A stretch of DNA of 64,000 bases from positions 124,001 through 188,000 of the forward strand of contig NZ_RQJW01000004.1 in assembly GCF_004028635.1 (NCBI RefSeq). The letters run 5' to 3'. The stretch is from Streptomyces cyaneus (GTDB lineage: Bacteria > Actinomycetota > Actinomycetes > Streptomycetales > Streptomycetaceae). Under the pieces are notes generated by a model. That model searched no databases and was not told the DNA's origin. It saw nothing but the letters and a program-made list of their open reading frames with translations. Position numbers and translations under genes: made by a program. Shown piece after piece: positions 34,090 through 42,699 of this stretch (its first letter is position 1; each line of letters begins with the position of its first letter).

Positions 34090-34959
34090 ATGAGCACGCG
34101 GATCGCCTTCCTCAAGGGTCACGGCACCGAGAACGACTTCGTGATCGTCCCGGACCCCGAGAACGCCATCGACCTGCCCCCGGCCGCCGTCGCCGCCCTG
34201 TGCGACCGCCGCGCGGGCATCGGCGGTGACGGGCTGCTGCACGTGGTGCGGTCCGCCGCGCACCCGGAGGCCAAGGACATGGCGGCCGAGGCCGAGTGGT
34301 TCATGGACTACCGCAACGGCGACGGCTCGATCGCGGAGATGTGCGGCAACGGCGTGCGCGTGTTCGCGCGCTACCTCCAGCGCGCCGGATACGCAGCCGA
34401 GGGTGACCTCGCGGTCGCCACGCGCGGGGGCGTGAAGACCGTGCACATCGCCAAGGACGGTGATGTCACGGTCGGCATGGGCAAGGCGCTGCTCCCCGAA
34501 GGGGACGTCACGGTGAGCGTCGGCGAGCGCAGCTGGCCCGCGCGCAACGTGAACATGGGCAACCCGCACGCCGTCGCCTTCGTGGACGACCTCGCGCACG
34601 CCGGTGACCTGTACTCCCCGCCGCCGTTCAGCCCGGCCTCCGCCTACCCGGACGGGGTCAACGTCGAGTTCGTGGTCGACCGCGGGCCCGGGCATGTCGC
34701 CCTGCGCGTGCACGAGCGCGGTGCCGGCGAGACCCGTTCGTGCGGCACGGGCGCGTGCGCCGTCGCCGTGGCCGCCGCGCGGCGGGACGGCGCCGATCCG
34801 GCGGTCACCGGTGCCCCCGCGACGTACACCGTCGATGTGCCGGGCGGCACCCTGGTGATCACCGAGCGGGCGGACGGCGAGATCGAGATGACCGGCCCCG
34901 CGGTGATCGTCGCCGAGGGTGAGATCGACGCGGACTGGCTGGAAAACGCGGTCCGTTGA
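34090..34959 (+). CDS. dapF: diaminopimelate epimerase
   Basis: A 289-residue epimerase converting LL- to meso-diaminopimelate for lysine and peptidoglycan synthesis. The two catalytic cysteines are in MCGNGVRVFARYL and RSCGTGACAVAVAA. NPHAVAFVDD and PDGVNVEFV are further family motifs. The ATG at 34090 has a -10-like TACGAT six bases upstream and no ribosome site, so the mRNA is probably leaderless. Confidence 0.96.
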   Translation: MSTRIAFLKGHGTENDFVIVPDPENAIDLPPAAVAALCDRRAGIGGDGLLHVVRSAAHPEAKDMAAEAEWFMDYRNGDGSIAEMCGNGVRVFARYLQRAGYAAEGDLAVATRGGVKTVHIAKDGDVTVGMGKALLPEGDVTVSVGERSWPARNVNMGNPHAVAFVDDLAHAGDLYSPPPFSPASAYPDGVNVEFVVDRGPGHVALRVHERGAGETRSCGTGACAVAVAAARRDGADPAVTGAPATYTVDVPGGTLVITERADGEIEMTGPAVIVAEGEIDADWLENAVR

Positions 34960-35258
34960 GGGGCGGGGCGGCTTGGTATCCCAGCCTCGACCGCTCCGGT
35001 GCCTGTCACCGGCCCCGTCCGGGGTGGCGGGCGCGTTCGAAATCATGGCCAGTCAGCTGTCAGGTGGCGGGAAATCGTAAACCTGTGAACCCTCGCTCGA
35101 ATGGGTGATCCGTTTCACGCTCGGCGAGAGGCGGTCAGCCGCACGTGATGGGCTCGGTAGCATCAAGCACCGGCCCGGACGGGGGAGATGTCGCCATCCC
35201 CTGAGCCGTGTCCGCCATGGGGCACCCCGTCCGCCGGTCCACGCAGCCGGAGGTGCCC

Positions 35259-37454
35259 ATGAGTGCGGAGGCAACGAATTCCGCGACGCCAGGCCCGGTA
35301 GCAGGCCCTGTGACGCCCGCGGTGTCCCGCAGGAAGGCCCGCGCCCGGATCGATCTGCGCCGCCTCGGTCGGGCTGCGCTGCTCGGCCCCGCCTCACGCG
35401 ACCGGCTGCCCGACGCCATCAGCCATGTCGTCGACGCCCACCGCGCCCACCATCCCGACGCCGACCTCGAACCGCTGCGCCGCGCCTATGTGCTGGCCGA
35501 GTCCTCGCACCGCGGCCAGATGCGCAAGAGCGGCGAGCCGTACATCACGCACCCGCTCGCGGTCACCCTGATCCTCGCCGAACTGGGCGCGGAGACCACC
35601 ACCTTGACGGCCTCTCTGCTCCACGACACGGTCGAGGACACCGATGTGACGCTCGACCAGGTCGGTGAGCAGTTCGGTGCGGAGGTCCGCTTCCTCGTCG
35701 ACGGCGTGACGAAGCTGGAGAAAGTCGACTACGGCGCCGCCGCCGAGCCGGAGACCTTCCGCAAGATGCTCGTCGCCACCGGCAACGACGTCCGTGTGAT
35801 GTCGATCAAACTCGCCGACCGGCTGCACAACATGCGCACCCTCGGTGTGATGCGCCCGGAGAAACAGGCCCGCATCGCCAAGGTGACCCGCGACGTCCTC
35901 ATCCCGCTCGCCGAACGGCTCGGCGTCCAGGCGCTCAAGACCGAGCTGGAAGACCTGGTCTTCGCGATCCTGCACCCGGAGGAGTACGAGCACACACGGG
36001 AGTTGATCGTCGACAACGCCTCCCGCGCCGACGATCCGCTGGCCGAGATGGCCGACGCGATGCGCAAGGTCCTGCGCGAGGCCGACATCCAGGCCGAAGT
36101 CCTCATCCGGCCACGGCACTTCGTCTCCGTGCACCGGGTGTCCCGCAAGCGTGGCCGGCTGCGCGGTGCCGACTTCGGACGGCTGCTGGTACTGGTGAAC
36201 GAGGACGCGGACTGTTACGGCGTCCTGGGCGAACTGCACACCTGTATGACGCCCGTCGTCTCGGAGTTCAAGGACTTCATCGCCGTCCCCAAGTTCAACC
36301 TGTACCAGTCGCTGCACACCGCCGTCGCCCGCGAGGACGGCCAGGTCACCGAAGTCCTCATCCGGACCCACCAGATGCACAAGGTCGCCGAGGCCGGTGT
36401 CGTCGCGCTCGGCAATCCCTACGCTCCTCCTGCGGAGGAGCAGGCCGCCGCCGCGAGTGACGGCGAGCGCGCCGACCCCACGCGCCCCGGCTGGCTGTCC
36501 AGGCTCCTCGACTGGCAGGAGGCCGCGCCCGACCCGGACACCTTCTGGTCCACGCTCCGCGAGGACCTCGCCCAGGACCGCGAGATCACGGTCTTCCGGC
36601 CCGACGGCGGCACCCTGGGCCTGCCCGAGGGTGCGACCTGTGTGGACGCGGCGTACGCGCAGTACGGAGAAGACGCGCACGCGTGCATCGGCGCCCGCGT
36701 CAACGGCCGCCTGGCGACGCTCAGCACGGTTCTGCGGGACGGGGACACCGTCCAGCTCCTCATGGGCCAGGACCCGGCCTCGGAGCCCTCCAGGGAGTGG
36801 CTGGAGCACGCCCACACGCCCGCCGCCCGGATCGCCATCCAGCGGTGGCTGGCCGCCCATCCCTCGCAGGGCGATGCCCCCGGGGCCGAAGAGACCAGGG
36901 TGCTCTTCCGGCCCACGGGCGACGGATCGGTGGGCCAGGAGACTGCCGCGGAGGGGCAGGCCTTCCGCCCTGCCGTCGAGGGGCCGGCCGGCCGCTACGC
37001 CACCGCCGACGTCCTCGTCGACCAGCCGGGCGCGACCGTACGCCTCGCCGGCTGCTGTACTCCCGTACCGCCCGACGAGGTCACCGGATTCTCCGTGCGC
37101 GGGGGAGTGGTGACCGTCCACCGCGTCGAATGCGCCGCAGTGGCGCGTATGAAGAGCGCGGGGCGCGCGGAGATCGGGGTGCGCTGGGGCGACACCACCG
37201 AGTGCCGGGTCACCCTGGTCGCCGAATCGTTCGTCCGCCCGCACCTGCTGGCCGACCTCACGGAAGCCATGGCCCTGGAGGGCGCCGAAATCGTATCGGC
37301 GACGGTCGAGCCCCCGACCCAGCAGCGCGTGCGCCACACCTACACGGTCCAACTCCCGGACGCGGCGCTGCTCCCGGGGCTGATGCGGGCGATGCGGAAT
37401 GTGGCCGGCGTGTACGACGTGAGCCGGGCGCAGCCGCAGATGCAGGGGGCGTGA
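35259..37454 (+). CDS. RelA/SpoT homologue (RshA-type), hydrolase intact, synthetase degenerate
   Basis: A 731-residue Rsh protein that would act on (p)ppGpp. The HD hydrolase is intact: SSHRGQMRKSGEPYITHPLA, LLHDTVEDT and KLADRLHNMRTL. The synthetase region is altered: RPRHFVSVHRVSRKRG replaces the RxKHxxSIxxKM consensus, the usual DLVGxR is GADFGRL, and AEAGVVALG replaces the usual AExGxAAHW. TGS (EITVFRPDGGTLGLPEGATC), a CC-type zinc motif (AGCCTPVPPDEVTGF) and an ACT domain follow. It is probably a ppGpp hydrolase. The ATG at 35259 follows GGAGG. The 300 bp upstream hold no gene. Confidence 0.88.
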   Translation: MSAEATNSATPGPVAGPVTPAVSRRKARARIDLRRLGRAALLGPASRDRLPDAISHVVDAHRAHHPDADLEPLRRAYVLAESSHRGQMRKSGEPYITHPLAVTLILAELGAETTTLTASLLHDTVEDTDVTLDQVGEQFGAEVRFLVDGVTKLEKVDYGAAAEPETFRKMLVATGNDVRVMSIKLADRLHNMRTLGVMRPEKQARIAKVTRDVLIPLAERLGVQALKTELEDLVFAILHPEEYEHTRELIVDNASRADDPLAEMADAMRKVLREADIQAEVLIRPRHFVSVHRVSRKRGRLRGADFGRLLVLVNEDADCYGVLGELHTCMTPVVSEFKDFIAVPKFNLYQSLHTAVAREDGQVTEVLIRTHQMHKVAEAGVVALGNPYAPPAEEQAAAASDGERADPTRPGWLSRLLDWQEAAPDPDTFWSTLREDLAQDREITVFRPDGGTLGLPEGATCVDAAYAQYGEDAHACIGARVNGRLATLSTVLRDGDTVQLLMGQDPASEPSREWLEHAHTPAARIAIQRWLAAHPSQGDAPGAEETRVLFRPTGDGSVGQETAAEGQAFRPAVEGPAGRYATADVLVDQPGATVRLAGCCTPVPPDEVTGFSVRGGVVTVHRVECAAVARMKSAGRAEIGVRWGDTTECRVTLVAESFVRPHLLADLTEAMALEGAEIVSATVEPPTQQRVRHTYTVQLPDAALLPGLMRAMRNVAGVYDVSRAQPQMQGA

Positions 37455-37679
37455 AGGGGCGAGGGAGCGCGGGGTGTCGCGCGAGGGTTTGTTGGTGCGG
37501 GGATGGGCGCGTGGGGCGCCCACGGCGGGTTCAGTCGGACATGACGAGCCCGCGCGAGGCAGGCTGCTCCAGCGACCGGTCCCAACTGCACCCGCCCAGC
37601 AGCCACCCGACACCCCCGTTCGAGTGTGCCGGTCGCGCGTCGTCGACGCCCCGCACGCGCGCGCTGATAGCCGTGGTGC

Positions 37680-39368
37680 ATGCTGCTCACCCCCCGCACC
37701 GAGGCCCAGCGACCAGTCCCTGGCGCTCCTCGCCCCCGTCCCCGCACCCGTCGGCGTCTCAAGGCCCCCGCACTGTTGGCCGTCGTCCTCTCTTCCTGCC
37801 TGCTCGCCGCGAGCGCCCCTGCCGAACCCCTGGGTGTCGGTGACCGCCTCTTCCCGTACCTGGGCAACCCCGGCTACGACGTGGCCTCGTACGACCTCTC
37901 GTTCACCTATCCCGGCACCAACACCAAGCCCCTCAAGGCCGTCACCACGATCAACGCCTGGGCGACCACGGACCTGGAACGCTTCAATCTGGACTTCGCC
38001 CACGGCAAGGTCGAGTCCGTCGAGGTCGACGGGGAGCCGGCGTCGTTCAGGAGCGCCGGTGAGGACCTCGTGGTCACGCCCGAGGAGTCGTTGCCCGAGG
38101 GCAGCTGGATGCAGATCACCGTGCGGCACACCAGCGACCCCAAGTACGGCGAGAGCCGGGACGGCGGCTGGGTGCGCACGGCTGACGGCCTCGCCATGGC
38201 CAACCAGGCCGACGCCGCCCACGTCGTGTTCCCGTGCAACGACCACCCCTCCGACAAGGCGATGTTCACCATCCGGGTCACCGCGCCCAACGGCTACACC
38301 GCCGTCGCCAACGGCCTGCAGGCCGACGTGGACCGCTCGGGCAAGGCGACGACCTGGACGTATCGCACGCGGCACCCCATGGCCACCGAGCTCGCCCAGG
38401 TGTCCATCGGCCGTTCCACGGTGCTGCACCGCACCGGCCCGCACGGACTGCCCGTACGGGACGTCGTGCCCACCAAGGACCGCGAGCAGCTCGAACCGTG
38501 GCTGAAGAAGACCCCCGGCCAGATCGCCTGGATGGAGCGGAAGGTCGGGCGGTATCCCTTCGAGACGTACGGCCTGCTGATGGCCGAGGCCGCCACCGGC
38601 TTCGAACTCGAGACCCAGACACTCTCTCTCTTCGAGAGAGAGCTCTTCACCGAGTCGGCCTTCCCGAAGTGGTACATCGAGTCGATCATGGTGCACGAGC
38701 TGGCGCACCAGTGGTTCGGCGACAGCGTCAGCCCGCGCACCTGGTCCGACCTGTGGCTCAGCGAGGGGCATGCCACCTGGTACGAGGCCCTGTACGCGGC
38801 GGAGAAGGCCGGCCGGCCGATGGAGGCGCGGATGAAGGCCGCGTACGCCGCATCCGACCGCTGGCGTGCGGCCGGCGGACCACCGGCCGCCCCCAAGGCG
38901 GGCGACCCCGGCAAGAAGAACGGCATCTTCCGGCCGAACGTCTATGACGGCGCGTCACTGGTCCTGTACGCCCTTCGCCAGGAGATCGGCGCCCCGGCCT
39001 TCGAGCGTCTGGAACGCGCCTGGGTGAGCCGTCACCAGGACGGTGCCGCCACAACCGCGGACTTCGTCGCGCTCGCGGAGGAGATCTCCGGCCGCCACCT
39101 CGAGGGGTTCCTGCACGCCTGGCTGTACGGGGAGAAGACCCCGCCGATGCCCGGTCAGCCGGAGTGGAAGTCCGTGGACCCCGACAAGACGCCCGCGAAG
39201 AAGGCCGCGGGGAAGAAGGCGGCCGGAGGGAAGGCAGCCGGGAAGAAGGCGGCCGGGAAGAAGGCGGCTGGGAGGAAGGTCGCCGGGAACAAGGCGACTG
39301 TGAAGAAGGCGATCGCGAAGTCGGTGACCGTGAAGACGGTGACAGTGACGAACACGATCGCGAAATAA
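37680..39368 (+). CDS. M1-family aminopeptidase lipoprotein with histone-H1-like tail
   Basis: A 562-residue metallopeptidase. The N-terminus is basic and then LLAVVLSSCLLAAS, a lipobox (LSSC), so it should be anchored outside the membrane. The M1 zinc site is HELAHQWFGD with downstream Glu in LWLSEGHATWYE. Unlike E. coli PepN it lacks a clear GAMEN, having MAEAATGFELET in that position. The last 60 residues are Lys/Ala/Gly repeats (KKAAGKKAAGGKAAGKKAAG), resembling a histone H1 tail. The ATG at 37680 gives MLLTPRTEAQR. The substrate is unknown. Confidence 0.88.
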   Translation: MLLTPRTEAQRPVPGAPRPRPRTRRRLKAPALLAVVLSSCLLAASAPAEPLGVGDRLFPYLGNPGYDVASYDLSFTYPGTNTKPLKAVTTINAWATTDLERFNLDFAHGKVESVEVDGEPASFRSAGEDLVVTPEESLPEGSWMQITVRHTSDPKYGESRDGGWVRTADGLAMANQADAAHVVFPCNDHPSDKAMFTIRVTAPNGYTAVANGLQADVDRSGKATTWTYRTRHPMATELAQVSIGRSTVLHRTGPHGLPVRDVVPTKDREQLEPWLKKTPGQIAWMERKVGRYPFETYGLLMAEAATGFELETQTLSLFERELFTESAFPKWYIESIMVHELAHQWFGDSVSPRTWSDLWLSEGHATWYEALYAAEKAGRPMEARMKAAYAASDRWRAAGGPPAAPKAGDPGKKNGIFRPNVYDGASLVLYALRQEIGAPAFERLERAWVSRHQDGAATTADFVALAEEISGRHLEGFLHAWLYGEKTPPMPGQPEWKSVDPDKTPAKKAAGKKAAGGKAAGKKAAGKKAAGRKVAGNKATVKKAIAKSVTVKTVTVTNTIAK

Positions 39369-39554
39369 GGCGGTGACGAGACGGCCCGTGCCGTGCGACC
39401 ATTTTTGGGTCGGCGCGGTACGGGCCGCGGGAATCTCCCGGGGCACTCGTGCGTTGTGAGCAGTGACGGATCAGTTCCGAGGCGCTACGGACTCGCTCCG
39501 CAGGGCCGCTGCCACCGTCGCCGCAAACGGATTGCCCATCGACGTAAGGATCCA

Positions 39555-41048
39555 ATGACCTCCTCTTCTTCCTTTTCCCAGGACACGCAGCGCTTCGCGC
39601 ACACCCATCCCGAAGGTCTTCGGGCCGATGCCCTGATGGAAGAGGACGTCGCCTGGAGCCACGAGATCGACGGAGAGCGGGACGGCCACCAGTTCGACCG
39701 CTCCGAGCGCGCGGCTCTGCGCCGTGTGGCGGGCCTCTCCACCGAGCTCGAGGACGTCACCGAGGTCGAGTACCGCCAGCTCCGCCTGGAGCGGGTCGTG
39801 CTCGTCGGTGTCTGGACCTCGGGGACCGTGCAGGACTCGGAGAACTCGCTGGCCGAGCTCGCCGCCCTCGCGGAGACCGCGGGCGCGCTCGTGCTCGACG
39901 GCGTGATCCAGCGCCGCGACAAGCCCGACGCGGCCACCTACATCGGCTCCGGCAAGGCCGAGGAGCTGCGGGACATCGTGCTCGAGACGGGCGCCGACAC
40001 TGTCATCTGCGACGGTGAGCTCAGCCCGGGCCAGCTCATCCACCTCGAAGACGTCGTCAAGGTCAAGGTCATCGACCGTACGGCCCTGATCCTCGACATC
40101 TTCGCCCAGCACGCCAAGTCCCGAGAGGGCAAGGCGCAGGTCGCGCTCGCGCAGATGCAGTACATGCTGCCGAGGCTGCGAGGCTGGGGTCAGTCGCTGT
40201 CCCGGCAGATGGGCGGCGGCAAGGGCGGCGGCCTCGCCACCCGTGGTCCCGGTGAGACCAAGATCGAGACGGACCGGCGACGGATCCGCGAGAAGATGGC
40301 GAAGATGCGCCGGGAGATCGCGGAGATGAAGACCGGCCGCGAGATCAAGCGCCAGGAGCGCAAGCGCCACAAGGTGCCGTCGGTCGCCATCGCCGGCTAC
40401 ACCAACGCCGGCAAGTCGTCGCTGCTCAACCGCCTCACGGGCGCGGGCGTGCTGGTCGAGAACGCCCTGTTCGCGACCCTCGATCCGACCGTGCGCCGGG
40501 CTGAGACCCCGGGCGGACGGCTGTACACGCTGGCGGACACGGTCGGGTTCGTCCGTCACCTGCCGCATCACCTGGTCGAGGCGTTCCGCTCCACCATGGA
40601 GGAGGTCGGCGAGTCCGACCTGATCCTGCACGTGGTGGATGGCTCGCACCCGGCCCCGGAAGAGCAGCTGGCCGCCGTGCGCGAGGTGATCAGGGACGTC
40701 GGCGCGACCGACGTACCGGAGATCGTCGTGATCAACAAGGCGGACGCGGCCGACCCGCTGACGCTGCAGCGGCTCATGCGGATCGAGAAGCGTTCCATCG
40801 CCGTCTCGGCCCGCACCGGCCAGGGCATCGACGAGCTGCTCGCGCTGATCGACAACGAGCTGCCGCGCCCGTCGGTCGAGATCGAGGCGCTCGTGCCGTA
40901 CACGCTCGGCAAGCTGGTCGCCCGCGCCCACACCGAGGGAGAGGTGATCTCCGAGGAGCACACCCCGGAGGGCACGCTGCTCAAGGTTCGGGTGCACGAG
41001 GAGCTGGCGGCAGATCTCGCGCCGTACGTTCCGGCGGCGACCGCCTGA
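39555..41048 (+). CDS. hflX: ribosome-associated GTPase HflX
   Basis: A 497-residue GTPase that binds the ribosome and rescues stalled or heat-damaged 50S subunits. The N-terminal HflX domain (LDGVIQRRDKPDAATYIGSG, GGLATRGPGETKIETDRRRI) is followed by the G domain: G1 GYTNAGKSSLLN, G3 DTVGFVRHLP, G4 NKAD. The ATG at 39555 follows AAGGA. An N-terminal extension of about 65 residues precedes the conserved part. It converges with the serine protease gene. Confidence 0.95.
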   Translation: MTSSSSFSQDTQRFAHTHPEGLRADALMEEDVAWSHEIDGERDGHQFDRSERAALRRVAGLSTELEDVTEVEYRQLRLERVVLVGVWTSGTVQDSENSLAELAALAETAGALVLDGVIQRRDKPDAATYIGSGKAEELRDIVLETGADTVICDGELSPGQLIHLEDVVKVKVIDRTALILDIFAQHAKSREGKAQVALAQMQYMLPRLRGWGQSLSRQMGGGKGGGLATRGPGETKIETDRRRIREKMAKMRREIAEMKTGREIKRQERKRHKVPSVAIAGYTNAGKSSLLNRLTGAGVLVENALFATLDPTVRRAETPGGRLYTLADTVGFVRHLPHHLVEAFRSTMEEVGESDLILHVVDGSHPAPEEQLAAVREVIRDVGATDVPEIVVINKADAADPLTLQRLMRIEKRSIAVSARTGQGIDELLALIDNELPRPSVEIEALVPYTLGKLVARAHTEGEVISEEHTPEGTLLKVRVHEELAADLAPYVPAATA

Positions 41049-41089
41049 GTCGTCGCGGAACGGCGGTCCGTGTGGCCGTAGAACTGCCG

Positions 41090-41122
41090 AAGGCCCGCCC
41101 CCTGTCGCAGGGGGCGGGCCTT
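41090..41122. terminator. bidirectional terminator after hflX
   Basis: A 15-bp perfect stem (AAGGCCCGCCCCCTG with CAGGGGGCGGGCCTT) and a three-base loop, the strongest hairpin in the window. Confidence 0.88.
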
Positions 41123-41145
41123 CCATGTGGGTCAGTGTGCGTGAG

Positions 41146-42366
41146 TCATCGGCCGCCGTACGTCTTGCTCATGTACTGGTACACCGACTCGGCGCCCGCG
41201 CCCAGCTGCGGGCCCGCGAGCCAGGTGTTGTCCTCCGGGCCGATCGAGGTGTTCGACACGAGCGTGGTCTCGCCGTTCACCACCCGGAACCAGCCCCCGC
41301 CCGACGAACCGCCGGTCATGGTGCAGCCGATGCGGTACATCGTCGGCAGAGCCGAGCTCAGCGACAGGCGGCCCGGACGGTCGAGGCACTTGAACATCTG
41401 GAGGCCGTTGTACGGCGGTGCCGCCGGGTAGCCCCAGGCGCCCATCGTGGCGACCTCGCTCGCGGACGGAGCGGAGAAGTCGACATCCAGGGCGCCGGTG
41501 GTCTCCTCCAGGGACTTCGCGCCGGCCTCCGGCTTCACATGCAGCACGGCGTAGTCGTACGCGGCACCCGCGCCGCCCGTGTCCGAGCCGCCCTGGATCC
41601 ATTCGTTCGACGTCGATACCCAGTCGGCCCACCAGTTGCCGTAGGGAGCGATCTCGGTGGCCGTCGCGTTGCCCAGCTGCGCCTCGGACTTGCCGAGGTC
41701 GTTGTAGGCCGGGACGAAGACGATGTTGCGGTACCAGCCGCCGCTCTGGCCGGCGTGCACACAATGGCCGGCCGTCCAGACGAGGTTGGACTTGCCGGGG
41801 TGGTTGACGTCCCTGACGACCGTGCCGGAGCAGACGGCCGGGCCGTCGGGGGTGTCGAAGAAGACCTTGCCGACGGGTGCCGCGTTCTGGTGGTACGGCG
41901 TTTTCTCGGCCGTGGCCTGGACGGGCGCCGGCTCAGGGTCGCTCACGCCCTGGTCGGCCGAGGCGTCCTGTGTGGTGACGGTCTTGTTGGCTTCCTTCGC
42001 GGACTGCATCCGGTCGGGCTTCCACAGGCCCTCGATCACCGGGTTGACGAAGTCCTTGGCCTCGCTGAGCCACTTGTCCTTGTCCCAGTTCTTCCAGGCC
42101 CCGTCCTTCCACTTGTCGATGTCGATCCCGTGTTCCTTGAGCTTGTCCGCGAGCTCGGCCGGGATCTGGATCTTGCCGTCACCGGCGGTGTCGGCGGCGT
42201 CGGCAGCCCGCGAGGCGGCAGCCTCGGCCCGGTCGCTCGCCGAGTCCTCGGTCGAGCCGCCACAGGCGGTCGCGGTGAGCGCCAGCACGGCGGCGAGTCC
42301 CGTGGCGGCGAGGACGGAGCGACGCCCGCGGCGAGGAGCTGCTGCGGGCATGGGTGTGGAAGGCAT
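41146..42366 (-). CDS. trypsin-like serine protease lipoprotein 1
   Basis: A 406-residue exported protease. The ATG at 42366 opens an RR-containing signal region (RRGRRSVLAATGLAAVLALT) ending at a lipobox-like TATACGGS. The catalytic triad is visible: His in WTAGHCVHAG, Asp in YDYAVLHVKPE and Ser in TGGSSGGGW. Residues 80-130 hold a novel-looking acidic segment with GIDIDKWKDGAWKNWDKD. It is a tandem paralogue of the next gene, with identical length. Confidence 0.92.
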   Translation of the reverse strand: MPSTPMPAAAPRRGRRSVLAATGLAAVLALTATACGGSTEDSASDRAEAAASRAADAADTAGDGKIQIPAELADKLKEHGIDIDKWKDGAWKNWDKDKWLSEAKDFVNPVIEGLWKPDRMQSAKEANKTVTTQDASADQGVSDPEPAPVQATAEKTPYHQNAAPVGKVFFDTPDGPAVCSGTVVRDVNHPGKSNLVWTAGHCVHAGQSGGWYRNIVFVPAYNDLGKSEAQLGNATATEIAPYGNWWADWVSTSNEWIQGGSDTGGAGAAYDYAVLHVKPEAGAKSLEETTGALDVDFSAPSASEVATMGAWGYPAAPPYNGLQMFKCLDRPGRLSLSSALPTMYRIGCTMTGGSSGGGWFRVVNGETTLVSNTSIGPEDNTWLAGPQLGAGAESVYQYMSKTYGGR

Positions 42367-42699
42367 GGTGCGATAACCCCCGTTGAAGCGTGTGACTGCT
42401 GTGACCTCTGTGGCTGCTGTGACTGCCGTGAACTTCTGTGACCTCTTGATGGCAGCTGCTCGTCGCGGAGGGGCCGTGCACTCATGGGTGCGAGCCCTTC
42501 GGACGCGACACCCCACTATGCCCGTGGAGTTGAGGCCGAACGGCGGTGGGGCGGTGAAGGTTTCTCCTCACCGCCCCACCGCGCCATTGCCGTTCGGCAC
42601 CACCGCATCACCGCGTCACTGCAGCCGGTGCCTACCGTGCCTACGGTGCCGCCATTGACCGGCGTCCGGCGAACGTTATTGATCGGCGTCCGGTGAACG
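42367..42699. repeat. 333-bp intergenic region with two short tandem repeats
   Basis: 42393-42448 is a run of GTGAC and TGTG units (GTGACTGCTGTGACCTC and similar). 42654-42716 has two and a half copies of a 24-bp unit TTGAYCGGCGTCCGGYGAACG, the last overlapping the 3' end of protease 2. No gene is seen. The minus-strand promoter of protease 1 should lie here. Confidence 0.6.

Noticed and set aside
38624..38645. CTCTCTCT / AGAGAGAG hairpin inside the M1 peptidase gene
   Set aside because: It lies in a conserved coding stretch (TLSLFERELF) and is probably a codon-level coincidence.
35394..38771. Very long minus-strand ORF (1125 codons) opposite rsh and the M1 peptidase
   Set aside because: No domain features, strong antisense bias; rsh and peptidase motifs on the plus strand are clear.
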